From contig BSBM01000826.1 in NCBI GenBank assembly GCA_027924585.1, positions 17,066,001 through 17,130,000 of the forward strand: a DNA stretch of 64,000 nucleotides, written 5' to 3'. The notes under the pieces were generated by a model. That model was not told the DNA's origin. It worked only from the letters and a program-made list of their open reading frames with translations, and searched no databases. Position 1 is the first letter of the stretch. Every line of letters starts with the position of its first letter. Made by a program: the position numbers and the translations under genes. This document shows, piece after piece, positions 44,114 through 55,265 of the stretch. The DNA is from Larix kaempferi. Taxonomy: Eukaryota; Streptophyta; Pinopsida; Pinales; Pinaceae.

Positions 44114-45365
44114 TGTTGACACAACACCCCTCCCCAAAAATTTTGAAGATATTTGGGGCCCCTCCTTTCAATGCTTTTGCAGCAAGTCTTTCCTCTGTCT
44201 CTCGAGTTTATTTCTTTCTCTAACTTGACAGATTTTCATCACCTGTTTTCAAAGGAGTTCTCTCATTGATTTTTCTGAGGCAAAATCAGTCTTTTCTCTT
44301 CAACGCGTTTTTTTCAGTTTTAATTCACCCGCTGTAGCGCAAGTTTTATTCTTAAATCCTCTGCCGCTTTGGCGCATCTCCAAAAGATAAATTCCTGCTC
44401 GGCGTAAAACTCTAATGTTGAGTCCTCCGTCTAAAGCATACCTTGGCTCTAACTCAGCCACCCTTTTTCAAGTCTTTCATTCGGCGCGCATATTTTTAAC
44501 GCAGATGATATACATTCCTCAGCTGCCGAAGGAACAAGAACCAAAATAATCTTTCCCACCTTAGAGATGCGCTTCATCTTCTTGGGAGAATTAAGAGTTG
44601 GCACGTTCCTCCCAGCGCAAGCCTTGATGATAGAATCGACGCCATTGGTGCAGGAGCTATACTTATCATCCCCGCTTCCAATGTTGCGTTTGGTCTCTTT
44701 CGATAGCCCAAACCCTGGCGTAGTTTTAGGGGCACATCCGTAATGGCAGGATCGCCGCGTGAGCGCGAGATTTAATGTTCAAACCTGCGCTTAGCGCAAA
44801 TCGCATAAGATATGATTGCTGCCTTAGAGCAGAATTTAAATCACTGCTTGAAGCTTGGGGCGAAAATCTCCTCGAACATTGTGCACCAGCGAGTTTGGTG
44901 GGGTTGTTAATAGAGCCATGTGCTATTTTAATGACAGAGAACCTCGAGCCCTGTGAAATTAAATCCGCCAGCCTATCATCATACGTGACATAAATGCCAC
45001 CCTTATTTAAACAAATGCAACGGGGTTTTTCAACACATTTTTATATTCGCCGAGCAACTAGAGTTTCCCATTTTCATCAAGAGCGAGGTTTTCTATTCGT
45101 CGGGCATCTGCGGATTCATCTCCTGCCTTGGAACGTTCACCCTCGACGGACCTTGCCAGTCTGATAGGTAGGCTCTATGCCCCTTCTTTTTTGTGAGCTT
45201 GCTTTTTACACCATAGGAAGTTCTTTGCAAGAAGTTTAGAGAGCACAGAACTGCTGGTCTCGAAATGAGAATCCGAAGTCACCCTGCGCGAACCGAAACC
45301 TGGAAAGTTTTATCCCCACCTACGAGCATGAGCTCTGTCCTGCCGTCGTGTCTTTGGCGTCCTGG

Positions 45366-46462
45366 GTAAGTTTATTCGCCCACCTTGATATCCCTGGGTC
45401 ATCCCGGCAGCATCTTAGCGGCCGCAGAGTTTTCTCACTCAAACCCGTAGAAGCTGCGGCATCCCATGCAAAATGAAACTCCCTGCCAAGAATCTAATGC
45501 ATGTAAAACCCAATCCTCCCCATTCCCTGCAGCTAAAGTTTCATCCTGTGAGCACTGAGGTACTTTGCTAAGCCGAAATTGACTTAGGATATATTAAATC
45601 AACCCATCGTGCCCACTTAGCACCCTGATAACCTAGCCCGGAAGTCTAACTCATAGAAGCCAACAGCTGCGGGGTTTCTCCATCTTTTATGCAATCTCTA
45701 CTATCTGGGTCAACAGCATCAACTAGCGACATTATTATATGCTCATTTATATGCTCGTTCAGCCAACATTGCTCACACTACACTATAGGCTTTATCTCTA
45801 TCAGTTTCCGTCGTGTAAAATGTTTAAACACTGACGCATTGTAAATATCGCATGCATAATGTTAAGCGCTAGCGCAGAAATAAGGTTAGGAGAGCGCATG
45901 CAAAGTTGTTTGGACTAGCGCACAAATGTTTTTAGCTTTGGCACATGGATAAAATTGGGGCGCTAGCGCACGAAATATTTTGGGCATTAGCGAAGAAAAT
46001 ACATTTTTGCTTAGCGCAGAAATAATGTTAGGCGCCGGTGCGCATGAAACATCTAGGTATTAGCGCATAAAATCCCACTTGTACCCCAGCGCACATTAGA
46101 TAAATGATCTTAGTGCACGAAAAATCCCAAGCACGGCGCAAAGCTCTATTTAGGCGCTAGCGCAGAAATCTTCATCAAACTCGCGCAAGTTTGTGTGACA
46201 ATTCAGGGGATACCTGTACATTGAAAATGAATGGCGTAGATTCAAAGATGATCTTGCTCATTGTCCTGATGTCTTGTCTTTACTTTTAGCATGGAATGGC
46301 ATTGTTGAATTAAGCTTAATCTTGAAATGAAGATAATTATGATTTTTAAGGCAGCCTCTATATTGTGAAAATGTTATATTTTGGTTCTGCCATAGAGTGT
46401 TGCTAATGCTTGAAGAAGTGGTCTAACGAAAGTCTTTATTGACATTGCCTTGTTCACCACAG
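45366..46462 (+). other. Candidate intron inside LTR-B
   Basis: GTAAGTTTA donor at 45,366 and TTGTTCACCACAG acceptor ending at 46,462, seven bases before ATG 46,470. The acceptor is a better consensus here than in LTR-A (CAG versus AAG). Same inference limits as for LTR-A. Confidence 0.4.
45860..46195 (+). repeat. Array of TAGCGCA-type motifs in LTR-B
   Basis: Same arrangement as in LTR-A, with perfect GCGCTAGCGC palindromes near 45,866, 45,961 and 46,154. Some sites that are mutated in one LTR are intact in the other (for example TAGTGCA in A versus TAGCGCA in B near 45,964). Confidence 0.7.
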
Positions 46463-46469
46463 GATTACC

Positions 46470-49400
46470 ATGCATAGGAAGTCAGCAAAGAAGAAAGCAA
46501 CGCATAAAATAACTTTAGACTCAGAGGTTGAAATCCTATTAGATACTTCTCTCAAGACGATGTTTGTTGACACACAAGCTACCACTGGTGTTTCCCCTGG
46601 GAGCTTTGCCCTTGAATTTCAATGGGGAGATCTGTACAGATTCATTGTGGCTCAAGACAGTACAACAACCTCCATAGAAGATGCTTTGGTATATGCCAAC
46701 ATCAGAAGGTCTTGTTTGCATAAGGCAACAACTCGGCCATAATTGTTCCCTTGTTCCGAAGTTGTCCGATGGCTAATTCCTCACATCCAGACCGATACAA
46801 GGCTCATGAATGATAAAAATGGGTTGAACCTAGCATATTTCGCTCCTGAGCATGTCTCTGCTTCCTACAGATTTCCTTCACCTAGGGCTTGTTTAGATGA
46901 TGATCGGATAACAAAACATCCAATGGACCCACTAGAATCTGCCCGTAAGATGACGATAAACAACAGGAAGTTTAGGAGGAGGCAGAACAATGAATATGAA
47001 AGCAAACTCCTGAAGACCCCTTATAGACTGATCGTCCTGAAGTTGAGTCAGCTCTTTGGCATGCCTAATGGTAATATGTTTAGGATCAGATGGGTGCCGG
47101 TAATGTTTCACATAGCCATGAAGGGCACCATCTTCAACTGGGCTGAAATAATTTCAGATAGTTTGGCCTTGCAGCTGACAGCAGCCCAGGGAGGACTAAC
47201 CCAAAAGAAGGCAGGTTTCTTCATGGCTTCATACCTGATTGACTGCTTGTTAAGCAAGCATACGTTCCCGGACTTGGGTTTCTCTTGGAAGCCAAATGAA
47301 ACAACTCTCTTCATGGATTATCAGTGTACATGGGCAAGTAGGTATGCAAACCACTACAAGATGGTTTGCGAGAGGTTTATCATGCCATTGTACCAACTTA
47401 TTTTCATACAAGAACCAAATTGTATGTCCGAGAATGCAATGCCTATCATTGAACAATTCGGGGATTATTATCACAGTTCAGAAGGCACATACATCAGGAT
47501 GAGTGGAGGAACTCATGAGGCATTTATGTTCCCTCGGTATGTTACATATTTTGTAATTCACAAGGAGGCCATGATATAACTCTTCGGCACTGGCGCAATA
47601 AGTAGTTATTAACAGACCGGAGGAAGGGCATGTATCCTACCATGCCATTTACCATCGGAGCTTACAGCCTCCCGAGAGCAAGAGATGGGGAAAATTATGC
47701 TCAAGGCTTAGAATTTTTCCATTTTGCTTGGTCCCTTTCAGAAGGCATGACCCCAACGGTGTGGTAAGCCAACATTGTCTTGACCTCAAGATCTCCTTTG
47801 AATATGCTCATGCTAAGGACCTAGACGAGGAATTCTTCAGGAGCGCCCACAACCTGACTGAGCTAGGGAAGCGTTACAAGAAGAAAGTTGTGAAAGATCC
47901 GAGCCCCAAACCCATCGGTTTGATCCAAAAAGAGCGAGAGGCATCGACCTCACAATCAGGGGATCCATCAGAATTAGAGAAGGACAAAGTGCTCCAAGAG
48001 CAAACCCTCAAGCAGGAGCAGGACAGAGTGCTCCAAGAGCAAGCTCTCAAGTAGCAGTAGGACCAATAAGAAGTAAGAATTCAAGGTGAGCTAACTGCCA
48101 AGCTTTAGCAAGAGGAGATTGCAAGGAAGTAACAGGAGCAAGCCTCTTAGTTGAAACAACAGGAAGAGGCTTCCAAGATCCAGAAAGAAGAAGAAGATCG
48201 GGTATCCCAAGAGAAAGTTGCCAAGAAGCAGCATGAGGAAGAAGAAAGGCCCCTGAATGAAGAAGCAGCTGGGTTACAGAAACAACAAGAAGAGTTAGCA
48301 GGAGAGAAGGAGAAAGAGCAGACAGAGAAGTATCCTGAGCCAGAGCCATCTACTCCGAGAGATATGGAGGTGGACCCACCATTGATATACACTCCAGGGG
48401 GAACTCAGGAAGAAGGTGCCTATTCAGGGAGCTTAGCGCTGACCCCATATAACCCCAGGAAGCAACGAAAAGTAGCAGACCCGGATACTCTATATTTCAA
48501 TGAGCGGAAAAGGGCCATCATTGATAGGAGGGTAAAGAAAATGGAAGGAAGAACAAAGAATATGGAAACCGAGGAGGACGAATATGAATTATGGATAACA
48601 GAGAAAACATTGGTCCAAGGAACTGATTCCGACCCCACGTTCCTAGCCCAATGCACTGTAGCATCAGCTAAGGCAACTAAAGCCAATATTGATTTTTTTA
48701 AAGGTGAGATAAAGCATTACAGGGGACAATACTTTAATATCAGAGATGATAGAAAGAGGGAGGTGTTGGAAGCAAACAAATTGAAAGAGAAATACAATGA
48801 GTTGTTAGGAGAGCATCTGGTGCTAAATTCAGGAGTTCTCTAGCTTGAGAATGAGAAGAACTCCTTAGAAATGCAGTTGGCTATCTCTGAAGATGAACTG
48901 AAGAATCTGAAAGCTTGAATAACAGAATTGGAGAAACTCGAAGCAAGCAGGGCTCAGCAAGTTCAGCTCCACCAGCATGAGTATGAAAGGCTGATTCAAG
49001 AAAATAAACAATTGGGAAAACACCTCAAAGAGGTAGCGAAAGATCAACAAAATTTGTCCACATTTTGCAAACAAGCATGTGATATGCGGATTAAAATCCA
49101 TCAGCTGCTAGTACTAATCTCGGAAGAGATTTGGAGCGTGAAAGATATGATTGAAAATGTCAACAATTGAAACTAAATCCCTAAAAACTCGAGAGAAGTT
49201 TGCAAATCATGTAGAGGAGCTGAAGCGACAATCTGAGTGGAAAAAGGGAAAATCTCAACTCCCTTCACACTTACGCGCCGCTACAGGGGATGAATTGGAC
49301 GTGGATATAGGGATCCTTGAATTTGCCAAGGATTGCGGTACCAAGCTAAGTTTGGAAATCAGGAAGACGGTCCGCAAGTGTTGTTCGTTCTACTCCACAC

Positions 49401-49819
49401 TCGGGGAATCACATAGCAAGTGTCATTTGATTCCTCCTGCCTCCATTTATGATTTCCCAATGGAAGAAGATCGATTGTTCGAGCTGCAGAATGAGTCTGA
49501 CGAAGACTTGGCTTCCATCAAGAAGATAGTATTGACTAAGGATGGATTTCAACAGTTAACTTTCCAGCCTGCAGTACATATTCACTTCCTAGAAGCGATG
49601 GCTAAAGAGGCCACAGAGGGAAAAGTGCTGATCAAATCAGACCTAAGCAAACATGAAATAGCGTCCCAGGAAACAGTATCTTCCCGTAGCAAGCTTATCG
49701 TAAAGGATATCATCCAATGGACCACATACATTCAAGGTATAGATTGCCCGGTAATTACAAGCGAGCTGGTTGGTGGAGGCGAGTCTTCAAGTCAACAAGT
49801 AGAAGCCCCAGCAGAATAG
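46470..49819 (+). pseudogene. Large reading frame inside LTR-B, function unknown
   Basis: Counterpart of 32,744-36,035. ATG 46,470 opens MHRKSAKKKATHKITLDSE. The frame runs 368 codons to 47,579 with one stop at 46,740-46,742. A stop at 47,577 and a one-base loss just after it (about 47,605) then break it. Further open pieces are 47,728-48,054, 48,151-48,843, 48,928-49,170 and 49,151-49,819. Segments in order: globular N-terminal half, Gln/Glu-rich coiled coil, an acidic and Pro-rich hinge (MEVDPPLIYTPGGTQEEG), a second coiled coil and a C-terminal domain ending APAE. It retains about 60 bp (LEFAKDCGTKLSLEIRKTV region) deleted in A. Unknown family. Confidence 0.7.
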
Positions 49820-50747
49820 ATAGGCCATTCTTACTTTGTTGTGAATAAAAGGAGAAGCTGAAATTCTACCTTTTGTATAAATGATTTAAAGGGACAACTG
49901 GCTATCATTTTGTCTCATATGAAAGGTGTCCCACGAATCTGGGAAATAGATAATTACACACCAGAATCCAAATTAGAAGCTTCTAGAATTAGGGTACACC
50001 TGTCAGCTCATGGGGATTTTTGTAAAGTTATAAATAGAAGTTAAGAAGAGGGGTAGAAGGACTTTTTGCAAGGAAAAGAATTTTCTTAGCTTGTACGAAT
50101 TATTTTGTAACTTGCTCCAAGAAAGCGATTTTGCCTAATAAGAGCCTGGAGAGGACGTATTTTTCCAGGAAATGTGGATTGGATGCATGCTGGATTATTC
50201 TTGTGACATTCAAACACTGCTGTGAGATCTTTCTTTGCTATTCTGAATTTATTTATGTGGAAAGAATGATCTTACTATTCTCTATGTAATGATGTTTCTC
50301 CTAACATGAGCAATTGAATGTATTAATGTGAATTAAAGCTATCTTTATATTTTTTAACCTTTTGCTGAAGATGCTTCTTTATGAATTAAAATGGCTATCC
50401 ATGTAATCTTTAGGGGTTTGCTTTAGTACATTGCTCATATTTACAATTTGCTCCTTGCTGGGATAGATTAGATTTATTTCAGTTTTAGATACAGATTTGT
50501 TTCAAGTTTTTCATTTAGATTAAATTAGCTTAGGTACTTGCATATCATCTTAACAATAAAATAAAAAAGAACGGTGGATCGGGCCATAACTGGTGTAGAA
50601 GAAAACAAATCTTTAAGTGTAATGGTAGCCGGAACCGCTAACCGGAAGGATTCTCCATACCAAACGGTGGACAATCTAATTGGGATAGTTTACCGGGTAG
50701 AATCCCTTTCTGCTTGATGCTGCGATCTTCGGGGCATCAACAATTTT

Positions 50748-50764
50748 TGGTGCTAGAAGGAGGT
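50748..50764 (+). other. Tat primer-binding site, copy B
   Basis: TGGTGCTAGAAGGAGGT, same spacing from LTR end and gag ATG (33 bases) as copy A. One base differs from copy A at the end. Confidence 0.6.
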
Positions 50765-50774
50765 CCTGAAGTGC

Positions 50775-52645
50775 ATGGTTGATAAAGGAAAATCTCCCAT
50801 TGTCAAAAATGTTACTGAAAACCCGCTTAAAACAGGAATTTCAGACAGCCCAAATCTTGAAGTAACAAATCAAGAAAACTCCATCTCTGATTCTAAACAT
50901 CAAGAAGTGTTGTATGCTGTGCCTTTTGCAGAAATAGCATATTTAAGAAACATACACAATCTTATGTTAGGAAACTAGGTGTTTTAAACGCAGTAACTTT
51001 CCTCCCTAGGAAAAGTACTCCCAGAAAAGAAAGACAGTACACCCGTGATTCGATTCTTGTGCAGAATTTTGAAGAGCTTGTAAATTTAACTTTGGAAGAG
51101 ATTGCAGAACCCTTGAAAGAAATCGATCTTGAAAACCCAGAAAATTTTTCAGATCCAGAAAATCTTGGAGAACTTGTTACTCCAAAGAAAACTCCACTTA
51201 ATTCACCACACGATTCTCCACCTGATTCTCCACATAGAACCATGGTTGTACCTGCTTTGAGAGCGAGGGGAGCATTAAATCTAGCGGGGCCATTCCACAA
51301 TCTGCCTAAAAATCCAGAGAAAGTCTTGCCCAAATTCGACCCAGGAAAAGCCATTTCTACTGAAGATCATCTCAAGAGTTTTTATTTAGCCTTGAATCTT
51401 TTAAATGTACAGCATGAAGATGTAGTTTGTAGGCTTTCCCCATACACCTTTGAACCGAAAGTTTCTTCCTGGTATTTTAGCTTACAAGCTAGCTCAATTT
51501 CCAGCTGGGAAGAATTTGAAACATGTTTCTTAAAGAAGTATGGAAATCAAAAGACTGTAGCTACACTGATGAAAGAATTATTGTCCATGAGAATGGAAAA
51601 GAAAGAAAAGGTTCAATACTTCAACCAAAGGTTCACTACACTCTTGAATAATTTTAGTGAAGCAAATAAACCGGCAGAAGAATCTCTAGTTGAATATTAT
51701 ACAACATCACTTGAAGGGCCTATAGCAATGTTCGTCAAAAGATCTAAGAAAACCACCCTGATAGAAAATTTTGAAGAAGCTAGGAAGGTGGAAGAAGAAG
51801 CAGACAGCATTGCCAAACATGCCTTAGATGCAGAGACAAAACCAACAACTAGTAAAAAAACCTTGCTGCTCACCAGGAATAAAGAAGAGTCATCGACAGA
51901 TATGGAAAACGTAGTTAAGATGATGCAGAAATTGTCAAATAAAATTGTAGATCTTGAGAAAGATAAAGCAGCTAGCACGTCTAAGAATCCTTTCAAACCA
52001 TTCTACAAGAAGAGAGAAGACAACGATCAATGTCATCCACCTATGAATACTTCTCCCATTTTAAATCTGAATGAAATAGGGATGGAACACTTTTGTACCT
52101 TTCATCAAGAGACACACTTAGAAAAGAGCTGCCCAAAATGGATTAACTCTATGAGTTTAGTCATGAATCAAATGCTGGATTCACAGATTCCAGATCAATA
52201 CGATCCTCTAGAGGAACCAAGCCTTGAGATAGAGGAACCATCTCCAGACACTACCATGGTGCTATGGGATTGGGTACCTTTAACTGAATTGGTACAAGAT
52301 GATCCCGTGGAAAGCCCAGTCTCTGCTGTAAACATTAACACTCGCAGTAAAGGTCCCATTGCAGATCCAGTTCCAAGCTCGACTATTCCCAAACCTAAAG
52401 TTTCAAAAGAGACAACTAAAAGACACATTACACTCATTCCGCCGCAACTGAAAGCTAACCCAACAGCGGCCAAACAGCCTAATATTGACACAACAGTTCA
52501 ACAACCAAAGGTCACACTGAATAAGATAGACCATCAATCTAGAATTGTAAAAGAATGTGATATAGGATATGACATCATTGAAGATATGAAGAAAGTAAAG
52601 GGAAATGTTTCAATATTCGATATGTGTAGTTTTCCCCAGCAATGA
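50775..52645 (+). pseudogene. Tat Gag, copy B
   Basis: ATG 50,775. A one-base deletion near 50,966 shifts the frame after 67 codons. From 51,059 a 528-codon stretch is open through the capsid (FDPGKAISTEDHLKSFYLAL and similar), the FCTFHQETHLEKSC knuckle and the Pro-rich linker, ending in TGA at 52,643. Much better kept than copy A. Confidence 0.9.
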
Positions 52646-52753
52646 GGCAAGTTGTTGGATGCTCTTCAATCCCAGCCTAGTACTCCATTAATAGATATTC
52701 AAGAAGACCCTGAAATTAATGAAGCTAGTATCGGCGGGAAATCCAAATCTTAG

Positions 52754-53160
52754 ACATTGCCGTTTCTTTTAACTTTTGAAATCTTAAATCACAATGTGCA
52801 CAATTGTTTGGTAGATTCTGGAGCATCTTCGAATGTCATGCCACTGTCGATCTGTAAAAGGATTAACGGTTAACCAATTCCATCTCCTTTCCAGATTATT
52901 CAGTTTGATAGGACTGCTGTCAAAGTTATCGGGGAAATGAAAGATGTCCTCATTAGGTTGTCAGCAGATTCTAGAGTTTGTCAGTTCATTGACATAATGG
53001 TAGTTAACATTCCCGAATCCTATGGTTTGCTCCTAAGTAGGGATTGGTCCACAAAGTTGAACGGTTACTTTGCAACTGATTGGTCCCATTTGTGGTTGCC
53101 ATATCAAAATAGACAGAATCAGATCAAGGTTATGAGAGAACCACACATGAAACAAAATGT
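52754..53160 (+). pseudogene. Tat protease, copy B
   Basis: After an in-frame TAG at 52,751 the sequence reads TLPFLLTFEI and CLVDSGASSNVMPLSICK (active site D-S-G), a stop near 52,871, then AYG/SYGLLLSRDW. The C-terminal part opens the long frame that continues into aRNH and RT. Confidence 0.85.
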
Positions 53161-54508
53161 AACTCAACTAGAAGGAAAGAATGAAGCTGTAGCCTTTTCA
53201 TCCTCAGTTTTGGGAAATTATTTCTTAGAAATTGATCCGGGTAATTATCAATCTGAAACTATTAGCCATGAATCAGATGAACAGTCCGATCTCCATTTTT
53301 CTCGGACTGATGATATTGACTGTAATATAGTTAGTTTAGTCATTGAATTAGATCATAAAGTCACTAACTTAGCTCAATCAAACGATCTTTTTTGGACATT
53401 ATACTTTGATGGTTCTAAAACTTTGGAAGGATCCGGAGCCGGTTGTGTTATGATGGATCCAGAAAGAAATAAGTATTTTTTGTCCTGTAGGTTAGAATTT
53501 GATTGTACTAACAATACTGCTGAATATGAAGCTTTAGTCCATGGATTGAAGAAAGCCATCGGTTTAAATATTAAGTACCTGAAGGTGTTTGGCGACTCAG
53601 AAATAGTTGTGAGACAGGTAAGAGATACCATTCACTATCTTTCACCTCATTTAAAGAGTTATCAGGCTGAGGTATGGGATTTAATTATGCATTTAGATGC
53701 TTTCAATATAAAGTCTATTCCTAGACTACAAAATTCTGCAGCTGATTTATTAGCAACATCCGCTTCTAGATTTGTGCCAACTAATAACAAGTGCTCAATT
53801 GAATTGATTTTCAGGCCTTCTGTCCCTGACAATATCACAAACTTCAGAGTTTTCGATGATGACGAACAGATTATTAGTTTTCTAACAAACGAAGACATAT
53901 TCCAAGAAGATGTGATAGATGAAGAAGAACACGATTCTGATTTAGAAAAGAAAGATACAGCTAAAGGCAATTTCATCCCCCAAGGGGTGAGGTCGCTTGA
54001 AATGTTGTTTGATCTACAGAGCAAGTTCAAAAGGCCAGCAAATACCAAGACCAATAGCACATCAATGCAGCATGAATTAGTTAATCTGGGCACCGAAGTT
54101 GAACCAAAATTTGTTAACCTTGGCAAATGTGCTTCACCAAGAGAAAGAGATAAGTTCATCAAGCTGTTTCGACAATATAAGGATGTTTTTGCATGGACTT
54201 ATGAAGATTTGAAAACATATGAAACCCGCATTATTCAGCATGTCATACCGATGAAGGCAGGCGTCAAGCCATTTAAACATCAATTAAGAAGGATGCACCC
54301 TACTCTTGAACTTCTTATTCATAAGAAACTGAAGAAGTTACTGGATGCTAAAATAATTTTTAAGGTCCAGCATTCTGAGTTGGTCGCTAACCTAGTTCCC
54401 GTGAGAAAGAAGTCAGGAGAGATAAGGCTATGTGTTGACTTCAAAAATTTGAATAGAGCTTCAGATAAAGACAACTATCCCGTCCCTTCAATGGAACAAA
54501 TTCTCCAG
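52937..54508 (+). pseudogene. Tat protease end, aRNH and truncated RT, copy B
   Basis: A single open stretch of about 525 codons runs from the protease C-terminus through the full aRNH (YFDGS, AEYEAL, GDSE and SAADLLA, at about 53,388-53,790) into RT (HSELVANLVPVRKKSGEIRLCVDFKNLNRA). It stops at MEQILQ, position 54,508. Beyond it the DNA is Copia-2 LTR, so catalytic RT, RNase H and integrase are missing. The continuous frame shows directly that aRNH precedes RT in the same polyprotein. Confidence 0.88.
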
Positions 54509-54771
54509 AGAGAAGACGAGTTCGCATAAGCAAGAGAGAGAAGACGAGTTCGTTGGAGGGGAAAGAGAGAGAGCTGCAGAAGACTTCTTATTTTTTGGGT
54601 TTTCCATTTTGTGATCTTGTATTAGTGACAAATCTATCTTCGAGGAAGTTGCGGGGTTTTCTCCTTTATGGTTTCCCTAAGGAAAATTATTGTGTTTATT
54701 GTGTTTTGTTGTGCTTGTCATTCTTTTAGTTAAAGATCCTATTTAATTGAATTAAAGTACAAGCTCTAACA
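54509..54771 (+). repeat. Copia-2 3' LTR remnant
   Basis: Matches 27,540-27,788 (AGTTCGCATAA, GAAGACTTCTTATTTTTTGG, GAATTAAAGTACAA). It begins inside the LTR at the deletion junction with Tat RT, with a short local duplication of the AGTTCG...GAGAAGACG segment. It ends CTAACA before CCCAT. Confidence 0.9.
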
Positions 54772-55265
54772 CCCATTAGGTGGGACAAATTTTTTAGGAA
54801 CCTAAATGAAAAGGAAAAATGGGATCCACAATGATTGAAGGGACTGCTTACCACCTATGACCATGTAACACATGGTAAAAATGAAAGGGTCTGTAAGGGG
54901 TAAAATGGGCTTTAGATGATTATGTGGCTATTGAGAGGTTTCCACATGGTAGGGACAAATACTAAAAAATTGTCTTATGAACAACACACTTAAGGTTCCA
55001 TGGAGAATGGGGGAAGGACTATTTTTGTTTAGTTAGGAAACGAGAGAGTAGAAAACAAGAGTGAAACCACATATTGGAGGACAATTTGCCTTCCATCTTT
55101 GAGAGAAGCATACAAAGGAAAAGGTGAATTGGAAGAGGGTTTGATAGGTTGAAGAGGTTAGATTGTATATTGCACTTGAATATTTTAGGAGTTGGAGTAT
55201 TATCGATAGGTCGGTTTGTTTCCGTAAATTACATTGCTTGTAGAAACTAGAGAGAGTGGTCCATA
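54772..55265 (+). repeat. Right half of the element A 3' LTR
   Basis: It begins with the CCCAT target duplication and matches about 11,690-12,130 with divergence (GAGAGGTT.CCACATGGTA, TCCATGGAGAATGGGG, AGAAGCA and CTAGAGAGAG). It ends where minus-strand Gypsy D begins; the exact edge is uncertain. Confidence 0.65.

Larger units (their letters stand above)
44114..50742 (+). repeat. Tat LTR-B, 6,629 bp
   Basis: TGTTGACACAACACC...GGCATCAACA, the same ends as LTR-A. It is 159 bp longer, including stretches near 44,605-44,655, 49,315-49,372 and 50,678-50,707 that LTR-A lacks. A TTGATGC/GCATCAA inverted repeat (50,714-50,740) sits at its right end. It serves as the 3' LTR of unit A and the 5' LTR of unit B. 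Confidence 0.85.
30452..54508 (+). mobile_element. Tat/Ogre-like Ty3 element in tandem LTR-int-LTR-int form
   Basis: The order is LTR-A (30,452-36,921), gag-pro-aRNH-RT-RNH-IN (36,954-42,975), LTR-B (44,114-50,742), then a second gag-pro-aRNH-RT cut at 54,508. Assignment to the Tat side of Ty3/Gypsy rests on the additional archaeal-type RNase H, the C-x2-H-x4-H-x4-C Gag knuckle, the very long LTRs and RT sequence type. The central LTR serves both units, so the structure fits unequal recombination between LTRs of related copies, or a multimer. Both units carry stops and frameshifts. Confidence 0.85.
27209..54771 (+). mobile_element. Copia-2: decayed Ty1/Copia element, host of the Tat insertion
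   Basis: The left boundary is TGTTGTTG after CCCAT, and the right boundary is CTAACA before CCCAT at 54,772-54,776, a perfect 5-bp target duplication. The interior keeps leader, gag, a non-coding module and the first part of RT. It is then interrupted by the Tat-like element at 30,452. The right side of its pol is gone, because the Tat sequence joins directly to the Copia-2 3' LTR at about 54,508. It is non-functional. Confidence 0.88.
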
